From Xanthostigma xanthostigma (Eukaryota; Arthropoda; Insecta; Raphidioptera; Raphidiidae), in NCBI GenBank assembly GCA_963575645.1, contig OY754471.1, positions 48,982,820-49,046,819 on the forward strand: a stretch of 64,000 nucleotides of DNA, in the 5' to 3' direction. Under the pieces are notes generated by a model. That model saw only the letters and a list, made by a program, of their open reading frames with translations, was not told the DNA's origin and made no database searches. This document shows, piece after piece, positions 23,798 to 35,700 of this stretch. Made by a program: the position numbers and the translations under genes. Position 1 is the first letter of the stretch, and each line of letters opens with the position of its first letter.

Positions 23798-24829
23798 ATT
23801 TTTTTGCCTGCTTGCAGTAACTAGAAGAAGGAAATTTCCAAATTTACGTGCTAATTTTATTTTTAACTGTAGAACACGCTGAACACAAAAATAATAAAAA
23901 AAAAACTTTTTCTTAGATTTAGATATATTTTACATTTTCAGTGACTTCAGAGATTAATAGCTATAATTTCTAAACTAAAGATGTCCCTCTAGTTTGGTTC
24001 GACTTTTTGAATTTTGATTTCTATAGGTATAATTTGAAATAAATTGGAAGCATATTACAAACACATTAATAATAATTATTGATATTTTTCAGGTGGATAT
24101 AAAGAATATAGTAACTTATCTTTGCAACAATAGTCAGTATACAGAATTTGAAACGTTACCGATATGTATTCCTACCTTTCCAGAAAAGCACTTCGAAAGA
24201 ATCCATATTCAAAAGTGATAGGTGCAAAGGATTGGTACTGTGAATTCAACGTGTCATATCCTATAAAACTAGCGAATTTTGTTTCCTAATGGCTTATTGA
24301 GGCTAAGACAAGTAGTAAATGGCCTAAAACGTCCAAAAATAAGTTCAAGTTTCTGAACAATGACAATAATGCTGTTAAATATCATAAAAAAATTTGTAAC
24401 TACTATAACAAATACAGAATTCAGAGTCGCGTAGTTTGGTTATTAAAACATCAAATTCATATTGAACAATGTCTATAAATATAGTAGCTAATCAATTTAA
24501 AAAAAAAGCTTTAATATCGGCTGTTGACAACACCAAATTTACATGTAAAAATGTTTACGGGCCGATTCGGGTCTGACCTATTTGAAATTCGATAGACTCA
24601 TAGAAAATGACACGATGAAATCGAAAATACTAATAAAACTTACCTATCCCCTTTGCTTTTGAAATTACGCCTATTTTAATTTTTCAGGGAGTTTCCAAAA
24701 ATTTCACTACAATAACTTCTAAACCAAATATGGCACTTAAATTTTAACCAAATTTGAATCGGATCCAAGAGATTGTCTAAAAAAATCACAAAATAACTAA
24801 GGCTATACTATGCAAAAATTGTCGATATT
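23798..24829. other. Intergenic DNA, no gene seen
   Basis: AT-rich. The stretch around 24150-24200 (ATGTATTCC...TTTCCAGAAAAGCACT) resembles 25078-25105, so it is probably old repeat material. No gene is supported. Confidence 0.4.
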
Positions 24830-25290
24830 TGAAGATTTTCGACTTTTTCTAATAACTTACTTTTCGTGTCCACACGGCTTATACTAACTTGAAATGACAC
24901 TCCAAATAAAAAAATAAGCTCAACTCTTGGTTCGGTTGGCATTTGAAGTGTGTTTGACACCGAAGCTACATTCGAACGTCTCTACCTCCGAAACCGAATT
25001 GGATACAGACATCCGGCTGCGCTCATTGAAATCAGCGTGTCGTTTTCTATCATTACATTGAATTTGAAAAGTATCCGATGTGTATTCCACATATTCCAGA
25101 AAAGCACTCCAAAAGGGTCTATCTTCGAAACCATAGCTGATACAGCGCAACCGACGGGCTTGTTGACTTCCTGTGTCATTTTCCATAAGCCTACCGAATT
25201 TGAATCCCTTAGATATACCTAATAATAAAACAAAGTCATATATATATAAACTATGTTGCAAATAGAACATTTCAAATGAAAATATAAGAC
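24830..25290 (+). repeat. Dispersed repeat family B, left copy
   Basis: Shares the order ACGGCTTAT, GTGTGTTT, GAAGCT-CATTCGA-CGTCTCTA and TGCGCTCATTGAA with 31265-31500 in the same orientation. The two copies bracket the transposon block. Coding capacity is not evident. Confidence 0.5.
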
Positions 25291-25573
25291 ATTTTTGTAC
25301 TCACCAATTGCAAAATATACTCATTATCACTAAAATTAAAAAAAAAAAAAAAAAAACAGAACATTTGAACGTCTCATACACATTACTAGCTGTCAAAACT
25401 AGACATTTATAAATTTACATGTAGCCAGTCGCTACAAGCTTCGCAGACTTGGCCACCTGTTAAGGTTTCGTCAAACTACACATTTAAAAAATTATATACA
25501 GTGACTGGCTACATGTAAATTTATAAATATTATTGATATTATGTAGTTTTACGAAACCTATTTTAACGAAACC

Positions 25574-25781
25574 TATCGGGTATTTAGTTATTACTTATCG
25601 GGTATTTAGTTATTACAATACTGATATATTTATATTTTTTATTGACGATAAAATTCTACAGCTTTTTTATTCTACAGCCTTTTTTTTTATTATTATTTTT
25701 ATTTACTTCGCAACCAACTGTGTATCCAAGCTTATTTATATATTACACAGTTGGTTGCGACTTGCGTAACTAACCGCCACA
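25574..25781 (-). repeat. LTR (downstream copy in element orientation)
   Basis: 208 bp, identical by eye to 29970-30177. In element orientation it begins TGTGGCGGTTAG and contains two tandem copies of a 22 bp word with GGGTATTTAGTTATTAC (plus strand). Confidence 0.9.
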
Positions 25782-28700
25782 CTACCCCCCTTCCAGAGAG
25801 CGGCAAATTATGATTTGTCGAGCGCGAACGTGACTTTTTTCTTGGCTCCTGGGTAAGTGCGCAAAGGTTGGGCGTTGGACTTGAAGAAGGAAGATGATGC
25901 GTCGGAATTTTTCTCTGTTGAAGTTGCATGAGGGGTAGCTTTGCTGGTTGTTGTTTGATATGCATGTTCTGTTTCATCCAAGGTAGCTTCTATGTATGCT
26001 GGTACCAGGCGACTTAAGTTCACTGATTCCTGTTTGCCGTTTATGTCCAACAAGAAATATTCGTTGCTAGGACGAGCAATGATACGATACGGTCCTGCGT
26101 ATGGTGGTTGTAGCGGAGGCTTAACTTTATCGACTCTGATAAATACGTGCGAACTGTCGTATAAATTTTTGAAAACAAAAGAACTACGTTTGTCGTGTCG
26201 GGCTGCTGGAGTTGGCTGAACAAGGCGCATTCTTTCTCTGTGTTTATTGAGAAAAGAAATAGGATCTGGAGGAAGGTCAGTGTCGAGGAAAAATTCTCCG
26301 GGCATTCGGAGTGATATACCGTAGACAAGCTCAGCCGCTGAAGCTCCGATGTCTTCTTTAAGCGCGGTTCGAAGTCCTAGGAGAACTATGGGAAGAACTC
26401 CGACCCAATCGTTGGTCTCGTGGCACATTATGGATGCCTTAACTGAGCGGTGCCAACGCTCGATCATACCGTTGGATGCCGGATGGTAAGCTGTCGTTCT
26501 CGTCTTTTTGGTACCGACAAGTTTGGTGAGCGCTTGGAAAATGACGCTCTCAAATTGTGAACCGCGGTCAGTCGTGATAGTGACCGGGGTACCGAAACGA
26601 GAAATCCATGCTGACATGAAGGTATCAGAAATAGTTTCGGCGGTGATGTCGGATAGAGGAACAGCTTCCGGTCAACGAGTAAAACGATCGATCATGGTGA
26701 GCAGGTACGAGCAACCGCGTGACGGCGGTAGCGGTCCAACCAAGTCGACATGTACGTGGTCGAAACGGGTATCGGAAACATCAAAATTTCCGGTTGGAGG
26801 CTTGCAATGCCTCGAAATCTTGCTGCGCTGGCATGGCAGGCAAGTTCGAGCCCATTGATTGACGTCTTTGGCCATACCTGGCCAAATGTATTTTGTGACC
26901 ATCATTTTCTTGGTGACTCGTCCGCTGGGATGGGAAGGGCTGTGAATGATGTCAAAGATGCGCCTTCGGAGGGGCGCGGGAATGTAGCGTCGGTGTATCT
27001 CGGTTGAGACGTCGCAGTAAACTGGAACATCCGGATCGTCCACTCTCAGTCTGACGAGTGTCAAGCTGCTGCCGTCTTGGAGGAGACGTAGGAGTTCAGG
27101 ATCGGCGTCCTGGGCTGCTTTCAATTCGTTTGGAGTGATAGCGACAGGAACTTCAATGACCTGGACCCGGGAGAGAGTGTCAGCTGGAACATTGTCTTCG
27201 CCTGAAACGTGAACAATGTTAGTCGTGAATTGACTGATGAATGTGAGCTGACGACCTTCGCGCAGCAATGACGATTTGGCGTTGGGCCTGAATGCGTAAA
27301 TGAGTGGTTTATGGTCTGTCTTGATCCGGAGTGGGCATCCTTCGACTAAATCGCGGAAATACTTAATTGAGCTGTAAATGGCTTGTAGCTCTCTACCATA
27401 GGCTGAATATTTCTTTTGGGCGTCGCTGAATTTTCTGGAAAAGAAGGCGAGCGGTTCCCAGTTACCGTCGTGAAGTTGTTCTAGGACAGCTCCGATGCCA
27501 AAATCGGATGCGTCGGTCCGGATAGCCAACTCTGCGTTGTCCAATGGATGTTTAAGAAGTGCTGCGTTAGCAAACTGCTCCTTGGAAGCGTTAAAAGCTT
27601 TTTCAGCTTCGGAAGTCCAGGAAATTGGGCGACGGTCTTTCTTCTTAGCGCCGGAAATGCAAGCATGAAGCGGAGCTTGAATCTCTGCGGCGTGAGAAAG
27701 GTGGGGTCTGTAGAAGTTGATCATTCCGAGAAACTGTCTCAGTTCAGCGATAGTCGTCGGTTTGGGAAATTCCTGGATGGCTTTCACTCGCTCAGCCAAA
27801 GGCTCAACGCCTTCCGAAGTAACGTGATGACCCAAATAATCTATTTCAGGAACTCCAAAAACGCATTTGTCCGCGTTGATTGATAAGCCAAAATCTCGAA
27901 GACGCTCCAACACGGTTCTGAGGTGTTTTTCATGCTCCTCAGGAGTTTTCGAGAAAACCAGAATATCATCGATATACTCAAAAACGAAATCTAGTCCTCT
28001 AAGGCACGTGTCGATGTAGCGTTGGAAAGATTGAGCAGCATTACGGAGTCCAAATGTCATGACATTGAATTCAAAGTTCCCGAATGGTGTGATTATTGCA
28101 GTCTTTTTGATGTCATCTGGAGCCATGGGAATTTGATGAAATGCGCGATGTAAGTCTAACTTGGAGAAGATCTTACATCCACGCAATGATGACGAAAAGT
28201 CGTGGAGACGTGGCACGTTGTAGCGATCTGGAATGGTGATTGCGTTGAGATCTCGGTAGTCTCCACATAGTCGGAAATCGCCATCCTTTTTAGGCACAAT
28301 GTGCAGCGGACTAGCCCATTCGCTTTGCGAAGGCTGGCAAAGTCCTTGGTCGATATATTTCTGAAAATGTGCTTTGGCGATCTTTATTTTATGTGGCGGC
28401 AGGCGACGAGGTCGATGAGCTACCGGAGGACCTTGTGTGATGATGTGATGATAGACGCCACGGTCTGTAACTTTAGAAAGTTGCGATGGACGCGTCACAT
28501 CAATAAAATCAGAAAGCAGGCTCCGGTATGGCGAGGACCAGACGATTGTTGTCAACGAAGGCAAGCTGCTGGAGACAAAAGAGCTGTGAACGGTAAGACC
28601 CGTCGTTTTGTCGATTATAGTTCTTGCTTGCGGATCTATTACTAGTCCGAAATGGTAGATGAAGTCGGCTCCTAGAATCGGTCCGGAAACGTCGGCCACG

Positions 28701-29969
28701 ATGAATGTCCAGGTGAACGGACGTCGTAAACCAAGGTCCATCGTGAGGCAGACTCGTCCAAAAGTTTCGATGCGTTTGCCGTTCGGTGTAAAAAGCGCGA
28801 GAGTTACTGGTTCCACGATTTGATTCGCGCACGATCTGGGCAGAACGGATACATCCGCTCCAGTGTCGGCTAAGAAATTTAGGCGTGACGTGAAATCTTT
28901 GATAGACAAGCGTTTTTTAATGAAGTCACCCTCGATCGCTTTAACTCGAGGGTGTTCTACTAGTTTTCCTGATTCGGCTTTGGGGATTCTTTCCAGCTGC
29001 ATGGATCTTGGCATTTCCTCGCTCGTTCTCGAAAACGCCTGTGATAGAAACAAAGTTTAGAGGTGGAGGGCGAGCGATTGCGGAAGTTTTGTCTTCCTAC
29101 GCTCTGGCTTCTGCCTCTGGATTGGGCGATATTCGATTCCAGCTTGTCAAGGCGGTTGATTATAGCCTGAAGAGGTTCGGTTGTTAGGAGGTTGCTTGGA
29201 ACGGTGCTATGAACCGAAACTTGGTTAATAGTTGAGCGAGAAATTTCCAGCATTTTGTCTGCTTGCGCTGACAACTGATCGAGTGTGGAAGCTGAACCGA
29301 TCACCAAAATACGACGAATATCTTCCGGCATTTGTTCAAGGAAGAGCGTTCGAAGCAGGGTTTCGTTACACTGTCCTGCGGCAAGATTGCGGAGTTGTTG
29401 GAGATATACAGTGGGTTTTTCACTTCCTAGAGGATGACCATGAAGAAGACGCCGAATATTGGCTTCTTCTGAAGGGGCAAGGGCACTAAGGACTCGTTGT
29501 TTTAAACTATTATACTTATCTCTCTGAGGAGGATTCAGGATCAAGTCCCTGCAGAGTGAGACAAGCTTGGCGTCGAAGTTACTGGCCACGTGTTGAAATT
29601 TAGACGCGTCTGACGTAATTCTGAATAGGGAAAATTTCAGCTCTGCCATGGCGAAATAACTTTGTGGATCTTCGTGCCAGAAGGGTGGAAGTTTGACGGT
29701 GTGCACAGCTCCCAGGACATTCTCGTCGGTGGACTGCGAAGTGCTGGGTTGTGATGTCTGCGGGCTGTGTTGAGGCGCAGGTATGCCGTTTTCGATGTTA
29801 TCGGAGCCTATCATAACGACAAACTTATGTATCAGCGTCACCAGATCAAACTTTACGTGTTAAAATTTATGAAAAATTTGACGCAATGTGGCAACGAGAT
29901 TTTCGCCACTATATTACTGCCGTTCACGCACTAATAACTCGCGATTAAAATCACGTCGGGGTCACCAAT

Positions 29970-30177
29970 TATCGGGTATTTAGTTATTACTTATCGGGTA
30001 TTTAGTTATTACAATACTGATATATTTATATTTTTTATTGACGATAAAATTCTACAGCTTTTTTATTCTACAGCCTTTTTTTTTATTATTATTTTTATTT
30101 ACTTCGCAACCAACTGTGTATCCAAGCTTATTTATATATTACACAGTTGGTTGCGACTTGCGTAACTAACCGCCACA
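29970..30177 (-). repeat. LTR (upstream copy in element orientation)
   Basis: 208 bp partner of 25574-25781. It is followed, in element orientation, by two bases and the tRNA-Trp primer-binding site at 29949-29967. Confidence 0.9.
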
Positions 30178-30204
30178 AACCTAGATGCATGGCGACATCT
30201 GTTA

Positions 30205-30898
30205 GGCTACATACGCACTAGGCGGCTACCCGAAAAGCGGCTAGCCGCAAGTAGCAAACTATACGTAAATTCTGTATATATAAAAAAATGCATACGCACT
30301 ACGTTGCGGCTGCCCGCCAACCGCTCCGGTCGCTTGGAGCACAGCGGCCGCTTCGACGGCTGGCCGCGCGGTTCGTGTACGCACTACGCGGTTTAGTTTG
30401 CGGTTAACCGTTACCTGGGTAGTCGTGTATTTTGTAATCTGACAATTTACATTATGAATGTTCTTAATACACTCAATAATTCTTCAAATGATTTTAAACG
30501 CATTCTCATGTAACCAAAAAACTTCATATTTTTTGAGTTTTTCAAAAAATATATCAAAATGCCTGGTTTCATTTCGTGTTTGTAAGAAAGGATGTATCCA
30601 GTATTTTTTTTTCTTTTTATTTTTTATGTAGCGATCGTATATATAATAAACAGCAAGAACTTCTTCAACGTCCATTGTAGAAATGGTTCGTTTTGTTTGG
30701 TTAAACAAAATCTTTCTGGTAAACAAAATATGTCTGGTTTAAATTAGATTCAACCGCAAATTCAACTGACGTTACATACGCACTAGGCGGCTGCCCGCAA
30801 TGCGGCTAGCCGTCCGGCTGAACGCAGATTCAACCGCACACTGCGGTTAGCCGCGCGGCTAGCCGCTTTGCGGGTAGCCGCCTAGTGCGTATGTAGCC
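30205..30898 (-). mobile_element. Non-autonomous PIF/Harbinger element keeping the transposase N-terminus
   Basis: 694 bp with inverted ends GGCTACATACGCACTAGGCG, flanked by TTA on both sides (30202-30204, 30899-30901). The family A copy near 3190 shows the uninterrupted site. On the minus strand from 30676 a frame reads MDVEEVLAVYYIYDRY and KKKKKYWIHPFLQTR, then FEKLKKYEVFWLHENAF, the start of Harbinger (DDE_Tnp_4) transposases; the catalytic domain is absent. GC-rich ends contain many GCGGCTAGCCGC-type palindromes. It complements 5587-6222, which retains the MADF partner, but the terminal sequences differ, so the two come from different subfamilies. Confidence 0.8.
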
Positions 30899-31264
30899 TT
30901 AAAATTTGATCAAAGCTTGTAGCTTATAATTTTTTGTACTGTATGTAACTTATGTTGTCTAGCGGAATTAAGTTTAAGTACACAGTTCACTCGTTTTAGC
31001 GCTGCTTACTTATCCGACTGTCATTAAAATACTCCTTTAATTTACATGGCTACATGTAAAATCTAGTGACTGGCTACATGTAAAGTCTAGTGACTGGCTA
31101 CATGTACAGTCTAGTGAATGGCTATTTTACAAATGTTTAGTTTTGACAGCTAATAGCATTTGTGATGTTTTGATTGTTTTTTTTAATTTTTAGTGATAAT
31201 GACTCAATGAGTATATTTTGCAATTGGTGAATAAAATGTTGAAAATCGACGAAAAACGAGATTT

Positions 31265-31500
31265 TTCCCATGCACTAAGGAAAAAATCACGATTTTCGTC
31301 ATTTTCCAATAGCTCGCCTTTCAGGTCCAGACGGCTTATTTACACTCTGAATACAAAAAATTTGAGAAGTGTGTTTACACACGGAAGCTCCATTCGAGCG
31401 TCTCTATCTCTGAAACGGTATTGGTACAGATCTCCGGGTGCGCTCATTGAATTTTGAAAGTCGTTTTCTGTCGATAGGGTAACTGGTGACGTTTGATATA
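31265..31500 (+). repeat. Dispersed repeat family B, right copy
   Basis: Same orientation as 24830-25290, sharing GAAGCTCCATTCGAGCGTCT and GGTGCGCTCATTGAA. Its position just outside the family A TIR, as on the left side, suggests either a larger composite or preferred insertion into the same repeat. Confidence 0.5.
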
Positions 31501-31689
31501 ACAGACCAGAATTGAGAATTACGTATTTTTCTTTGTTAGATATTACTGTAATCAATAAATAAACTGGTTACTTTAAACCGACATTTAATTTTTCTATCAC
31601 AATAAAAATAAAGTATTTAAGCATAATGAATATACCTAGATGCGTTAGCATTTTTATTACATTTACCTAACAACGATTTAACAATGTGG

Positions 31690-32394
31690 TTACATTTGCG
31701 GTACTCGTAATGTTATTATTTCTGTTTGCTGTTCTTCTTGCGGCAAACGAAGCTGTGTAACTTGCTGCGGTTGATAGGCAGCCTGCGTCCATATTTGTGG
31801 CACTTGAATTCGTTGTATAGGTCGCTGAAATTATAAAGTTCTATAAGAAGCGACAGACGAAGCCGTACTCGTTTTTTGTGAACAAAAAAGATCATTTATA
31901 TCTTTCGAAAAATTACAGAATAGTTGCACATACACTTTGATTTTGTGGTATAAAACCGAAGTCTTGTGCAGCTCCAGTCCATCGCCTCATTTGTGCCTGT
32001 GCCGACTGCGGCCGTTGAGCGCCATACTGTTGACCGTTGCCCACGAACGGACTCTGGGGTCGAAGGGTCATCGGCTGTAGAGATTGATTTTGAACTTGCA
32101 TCGATAAGTTTCTATTTTGAAACTTGAGAAAAGAAATGGAATATAAAATACTCTTTTTTTTTTATTTAAACGGCGTTACTTTTTTGGAATTAAAATTACA
32201 AGTAATCGATCTAAGTTTGCAAAACTGTTGACTAAAATTAACATGAATTGTAAAACTTGTCCTAGACTACTAGCTTTAAGTTACTTTTGGCATTTTGAAA
32301 ATAATAAAATTACAATGTCACCGTTTCCAATATTTCCGGAGCGGTTACGATTATCTTGCAGTCCATTACTTCGGCTATTATTTCTTCCAGTCAT
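31690..32394 (-). CDS. Glutamine-rich orphan protein B (paralogue of A)
   Basis: Three exons: 32314-32394, 31934-32122, 31690-31824, all phase 0; 134 residues. No known family. It starts MTGRNNSRSNGLQD, then a Q/P-rich middle (MQVQNQSLQPMTLRPQ, QYGAQRPQSAQAQMRRW) and ends IITLRVPQM. It shares with gene A the NGLQD word and the 13 residues between it and intron 1, three phase-0 exons, the motif pair LRLPQEEQ and TLRVPQ, and the upstream 17 bp element. It lacks the Cys-rich N-terminus and long Q repeats of A. The exon 2 acceptor at 32123-32125 (CAG-like AAG on the minus strand) is my least certain junction. Function unknown; low-complexity structural or regulatory protein possible. Confidence 0.6.
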
Positions 32395-32531
32395 TGTTAT
32401 TTCGTTTACGAAAATTTGAGAATGTTATAATTTTATCAAATTCAAATCAAAATTTGGAAAAATACAAAAATTTTAATAAAATTTCAGACGAATTAATTAT
32501 CAATACTAATTGTCAATACCGTAGCAATGGC

Positions 32532-32548
32532 AGTATTTTGTCTCCAAA
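32532..32548 (-). promoter_or_regulatory. Upstream motif shared with Q-rich gene A
   Basis: Minus strand TTTGGAGACAAAATACT, 16 of 17 bases identical to the copy at 22734-22750, 138 bp before the start codon of gene B. Confidence 0.5.
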
Positions 32549-32729
32549 CTATAGCTGTTGATCAAATTTTTTGTCTTATGCCAAAAAATATTTTTGTTTT
32601 ATTAGAATGACTTTTTAACATATATGTAGTATTTGGATAATGTTATAATAAATTAAACACAATACTATATTATTATATACAATACGCCCTCATTTTGTGG
32701 GTTGGAATTAAAAAATATTATCGAAAGCA

Positions 32730-35700
32730 TTAATGTCTGCTTAATTCGGACTTCTGCAATACATTCCGCAAGTTATGCGGTATATTTCGTCTCGATGAAT
32801 CTTGTGTTGCTGTTTCAATTTCTTGAAGAAAACTTTGCATGTTGTGAACATACGTTCCTCCCAGGACAACTCGTGTCGACGGATTTTCTTTATTAAATGT
32901 CTACAAACGATTTTTATAGTATTTACAAATGTTTTTATAAATAGTTGCAAATGCAATATTCTGATCTGCAAACATTGACTTACGTGCACGGCCAGCGCTT
33001 CTTCGTACGTGATTCCGCCCACAATAAAAACTATTATGTCTTGGTATCTGCGCGTCGACGATGTCTGTTGATTAGTAAGATGAGGAAATTGTGTGTCTCG
33101 CAAGCGATTTTTTTGGAGTTCCTCCAAAATTTCATAAACTAAGGGAACGTGTTGGGTGTAGACGTTCTCTACACCGTTTAGACCCTATTAGAAAATATAG
33201 CAATATATAAACGATACACAGAACAGCTGTAAAACAAACTCGTCTATATTGGGTTTTTGCTATTAAATTGCGCGAACTGACAAAAAGTTTTAATAAAAAC
33301 AGTTGTAAATATTTGTACAGGAAGACTAGAACCAGCTTTCATGGAGAATGATAGAGAATCACAAGCTATAATTGCGATCCGATTGCAATAACCACTAATC
33401 TACTCTAGTCTATTTAACAGAGCGGGGTACGATTCGAATCATTTAGTACCGGCTTTTGAATTTGACTCAATTTCGGTGATTCGAAACCTCTATAAAATCT
33501 TCAAATCATTTTTCATCATTTTTTTCGTTATTCGATTCTTTTTTTGTGGTCCAAATACTTCTGTATTATTGGCATATTATACTAACACAGTATAATATAA
33601 TTTAATTATACCTACTATAGTAGTAGGTAATTTACATAATGGATACGCCGTTAAAAAGTAGAGATATAAACAGGTCATGCTTACTTTAAAAAAACGTTTT
33701 GTTATTTTCACAGCATTCAGTTCCAATTTATTGAACACTTCACCCTGTCTTGCATGCGTGCCTCCGTATTCTAAAATATGTCCGACGGCCTGAAACAATT
33801 CGTTCGATGCTTTTAGAATAACAATTCTATTCGGGGCGATTTTTCTTGTTGTTTAAACAAAATGAAAATCAGTTAAGATTCCGTTTGAATTCCTCGAGTG
33901 ATTTATTTTTTCATAGACAGTTTATTGTTTGGGGTAGTTTAGGTTTTGCCGACAGAAAAATATAATGAATGTGAAACAGACAGTACCTTGATCAAATTTT
34001 CTGGTGTTCCCCGTTTTCTCAGCAATGACACCAACTCGACAATGTCATTGTTTGTAGATTTCTCATAGCGCAAGGCGAATAGCAATACTAGCCGTACTGC
34101 ATCGATATCGCGGACTTTTGTGTTGCTCAACAACTTTTTTATGCTCTAAGACGAAAATAAACCATTTTGAATCTTAAAGAAAAAATGAAGAATAAAACCC
34201 TACCCTAACCTGAAAATGTCCGGAGGCACCGGCGCCTTGCGATGCGATTTCTTGTTCCACCTCGGATATTTCTAATAAATTGTATCGGCTGACCATCGAA
34301 GACAACTCACCGACGACCGTTACGTGTTTTGAAACCGTTCCCGACATTTTCTGTTCACACGAAAATTTAAAATCAAAACACATTTTCGATAAAACAGCTT
34401 TAAGAAGAAAACTGTACTACATACTTTAAACTGGGGATACATTTCAACAAATAATCTCATGTCGGCAATACTTTCAACTTTCTGGTGTTTTTTTGCGTTT
34501 TCTTGAAATTTTTCCATTAATTCTTTAATAGTTTGACCGATCTCACCGAAATTTTTATAGAGATTCTAAAAAAGAACGTTTTTTTTCAACGTAATACATT
34601 TTTTAGATTTCTCTTAAATTTTTTTAAAACAATTATATTTGCCTCGGCATAAAAATCGTCTTGTTCTGCGGAAAGTACCACTTCCTGTAGCTCTTTGGAT
34701 ATTCCGGAAACATTCGATAAATTCACTCGGTTATTTGAAATTGTTAAAAGTTCGTGCACCATCGCTTGATAAGTCCACTGAAAAAATAGTTTTTGTTTTA
34801 TTTTGACCGGTCTAAGAAAACGGTCATTTTAAATCAATCGTTACGCGACCTGGTTCAACAGCGGAGTGACGGGGTCATCTCTCCTATCGAGCAGTAAAAG
34901 AAGCGACGCTTCCGTCTGACGAAAGTCGAACAGAGTACTTTCTATATTCACTACGTCCCGAATTCTTTCGCCGAGACGTTTACACAATTCAGAATTTGCT
35001 TGGAATCTAACGACGGGATTCTTTTTTAATGACAGCAAAAGAGCCGTTATGCCTTGAACGGACCTGTCCAGCGCGTCCTTGTTCCATTTTAAACCTGCAC
35101 ACAAATCAGTATTCATGATTAATACATATATCGTTATGCTGCACTGTTTATGCGAAAAATCGAATACGTATTTACCTTGTACACATTTACTAATGCCCAG
35201 AGAATAAATGTGAGAATTTATTGCCAAATAATCGGCGTACAATTCTTGCACTTCTCTTACAACTTCTTGTTCATCGCATTCCGCCAACATTTTAACATCT
35301 GCTTTGGAGACTATGTTGCTAAAATCTGACAAATTTCTGTTTAACAATTACTATTCAGTTCTAGAAAAGCCAAAATATTGTTTGCGTTCGTCCCGACCGA
35401 TTGTTTTGAAGGTGACTATTTTATGGCTCTTTTATTTACATGGCAAACAAACGCGACATTAGAAACGATCGGTGAAAATTACTGAGCACGACGCAATCAA
35501 ATAAATATTATCAATCGGGCAACGGTGACGAACAACGTTGCACTTTTAATCGTCTTACATATGTAATAGGAACCGTATTTCGGGTTTCGCAATTCATTGC
35601 AAAGCAGTGAAATGTTCTGATGTGTGGGTCTCAAGAAAACCAGACATTTAAGATGCCTCAAACCGTTATCGTTCTCGTCTCGCATTTCTGCGTCTATTCT

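Larger units (their letters stand above)
25574..30177 (-). mobile_element. Ty3/gypsy LTR retrotransposon, CsRn1-like, young
   Basis: 4604 bp on the minus strand. Two 208 bp LTRs (25574-25781 and 29970-30177) look identical by eye, and the flanks carry AACC on both sides (25570-25573, 30178-30181), so the insertion is recent. Next to the upstream LTR is a primer site complementary to the 3' end of tRNA-Trp (TGGTGACCCCGACGTG); a purine tract lies before the other LTR. The gag region (about 29.0-29.8 kb) ends in a Cys-His-Cys-Cys knuckle with spacing C-x2-H-x9-C-x3-C, the CsRn1 hallmark together with the tRNA-Trp primer. The pol region (about 25.8-29.05 kb) has protease [12 protein letters not shown], reverse transcriptase YIDDILVF, RNase [13 protein letters not shown] and integrase, and overlaps gag in another frame as is usual when frameshifting is used. 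No env. Nearly whole, with about one break in the coding part. Confidence 0.93.
25294..31245. mobile_element. Family A non-autonomous element (about 640 bp) split by two nested insertions
   Basis: About 125 bp terminal inverted repeats: 25294-25420 (CACCAATTGCAAAATATACTC, then TAGCTGTCAAAACTA) are matched inverted at about 31125-31245. Inside the TIRs, units TAGTGACTGGCTACATGTAA recur (best row at 31040-31120, period about 23-25 bp). Removing the LTR element (25574-30177) and the Harbinger derivative (30205-30898) leaves roughly 640 bp. The family also occurs, broken, at 3118-6440. It may belong to any TIR superfamily; no clear target duplication was found. Confidence 0.6.

Noticed and set aside
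26508-28645. Plus-strand frames of 85-116 codons
   Set aside because: They are opposite-strand shadows of the pol region of the LTR element.
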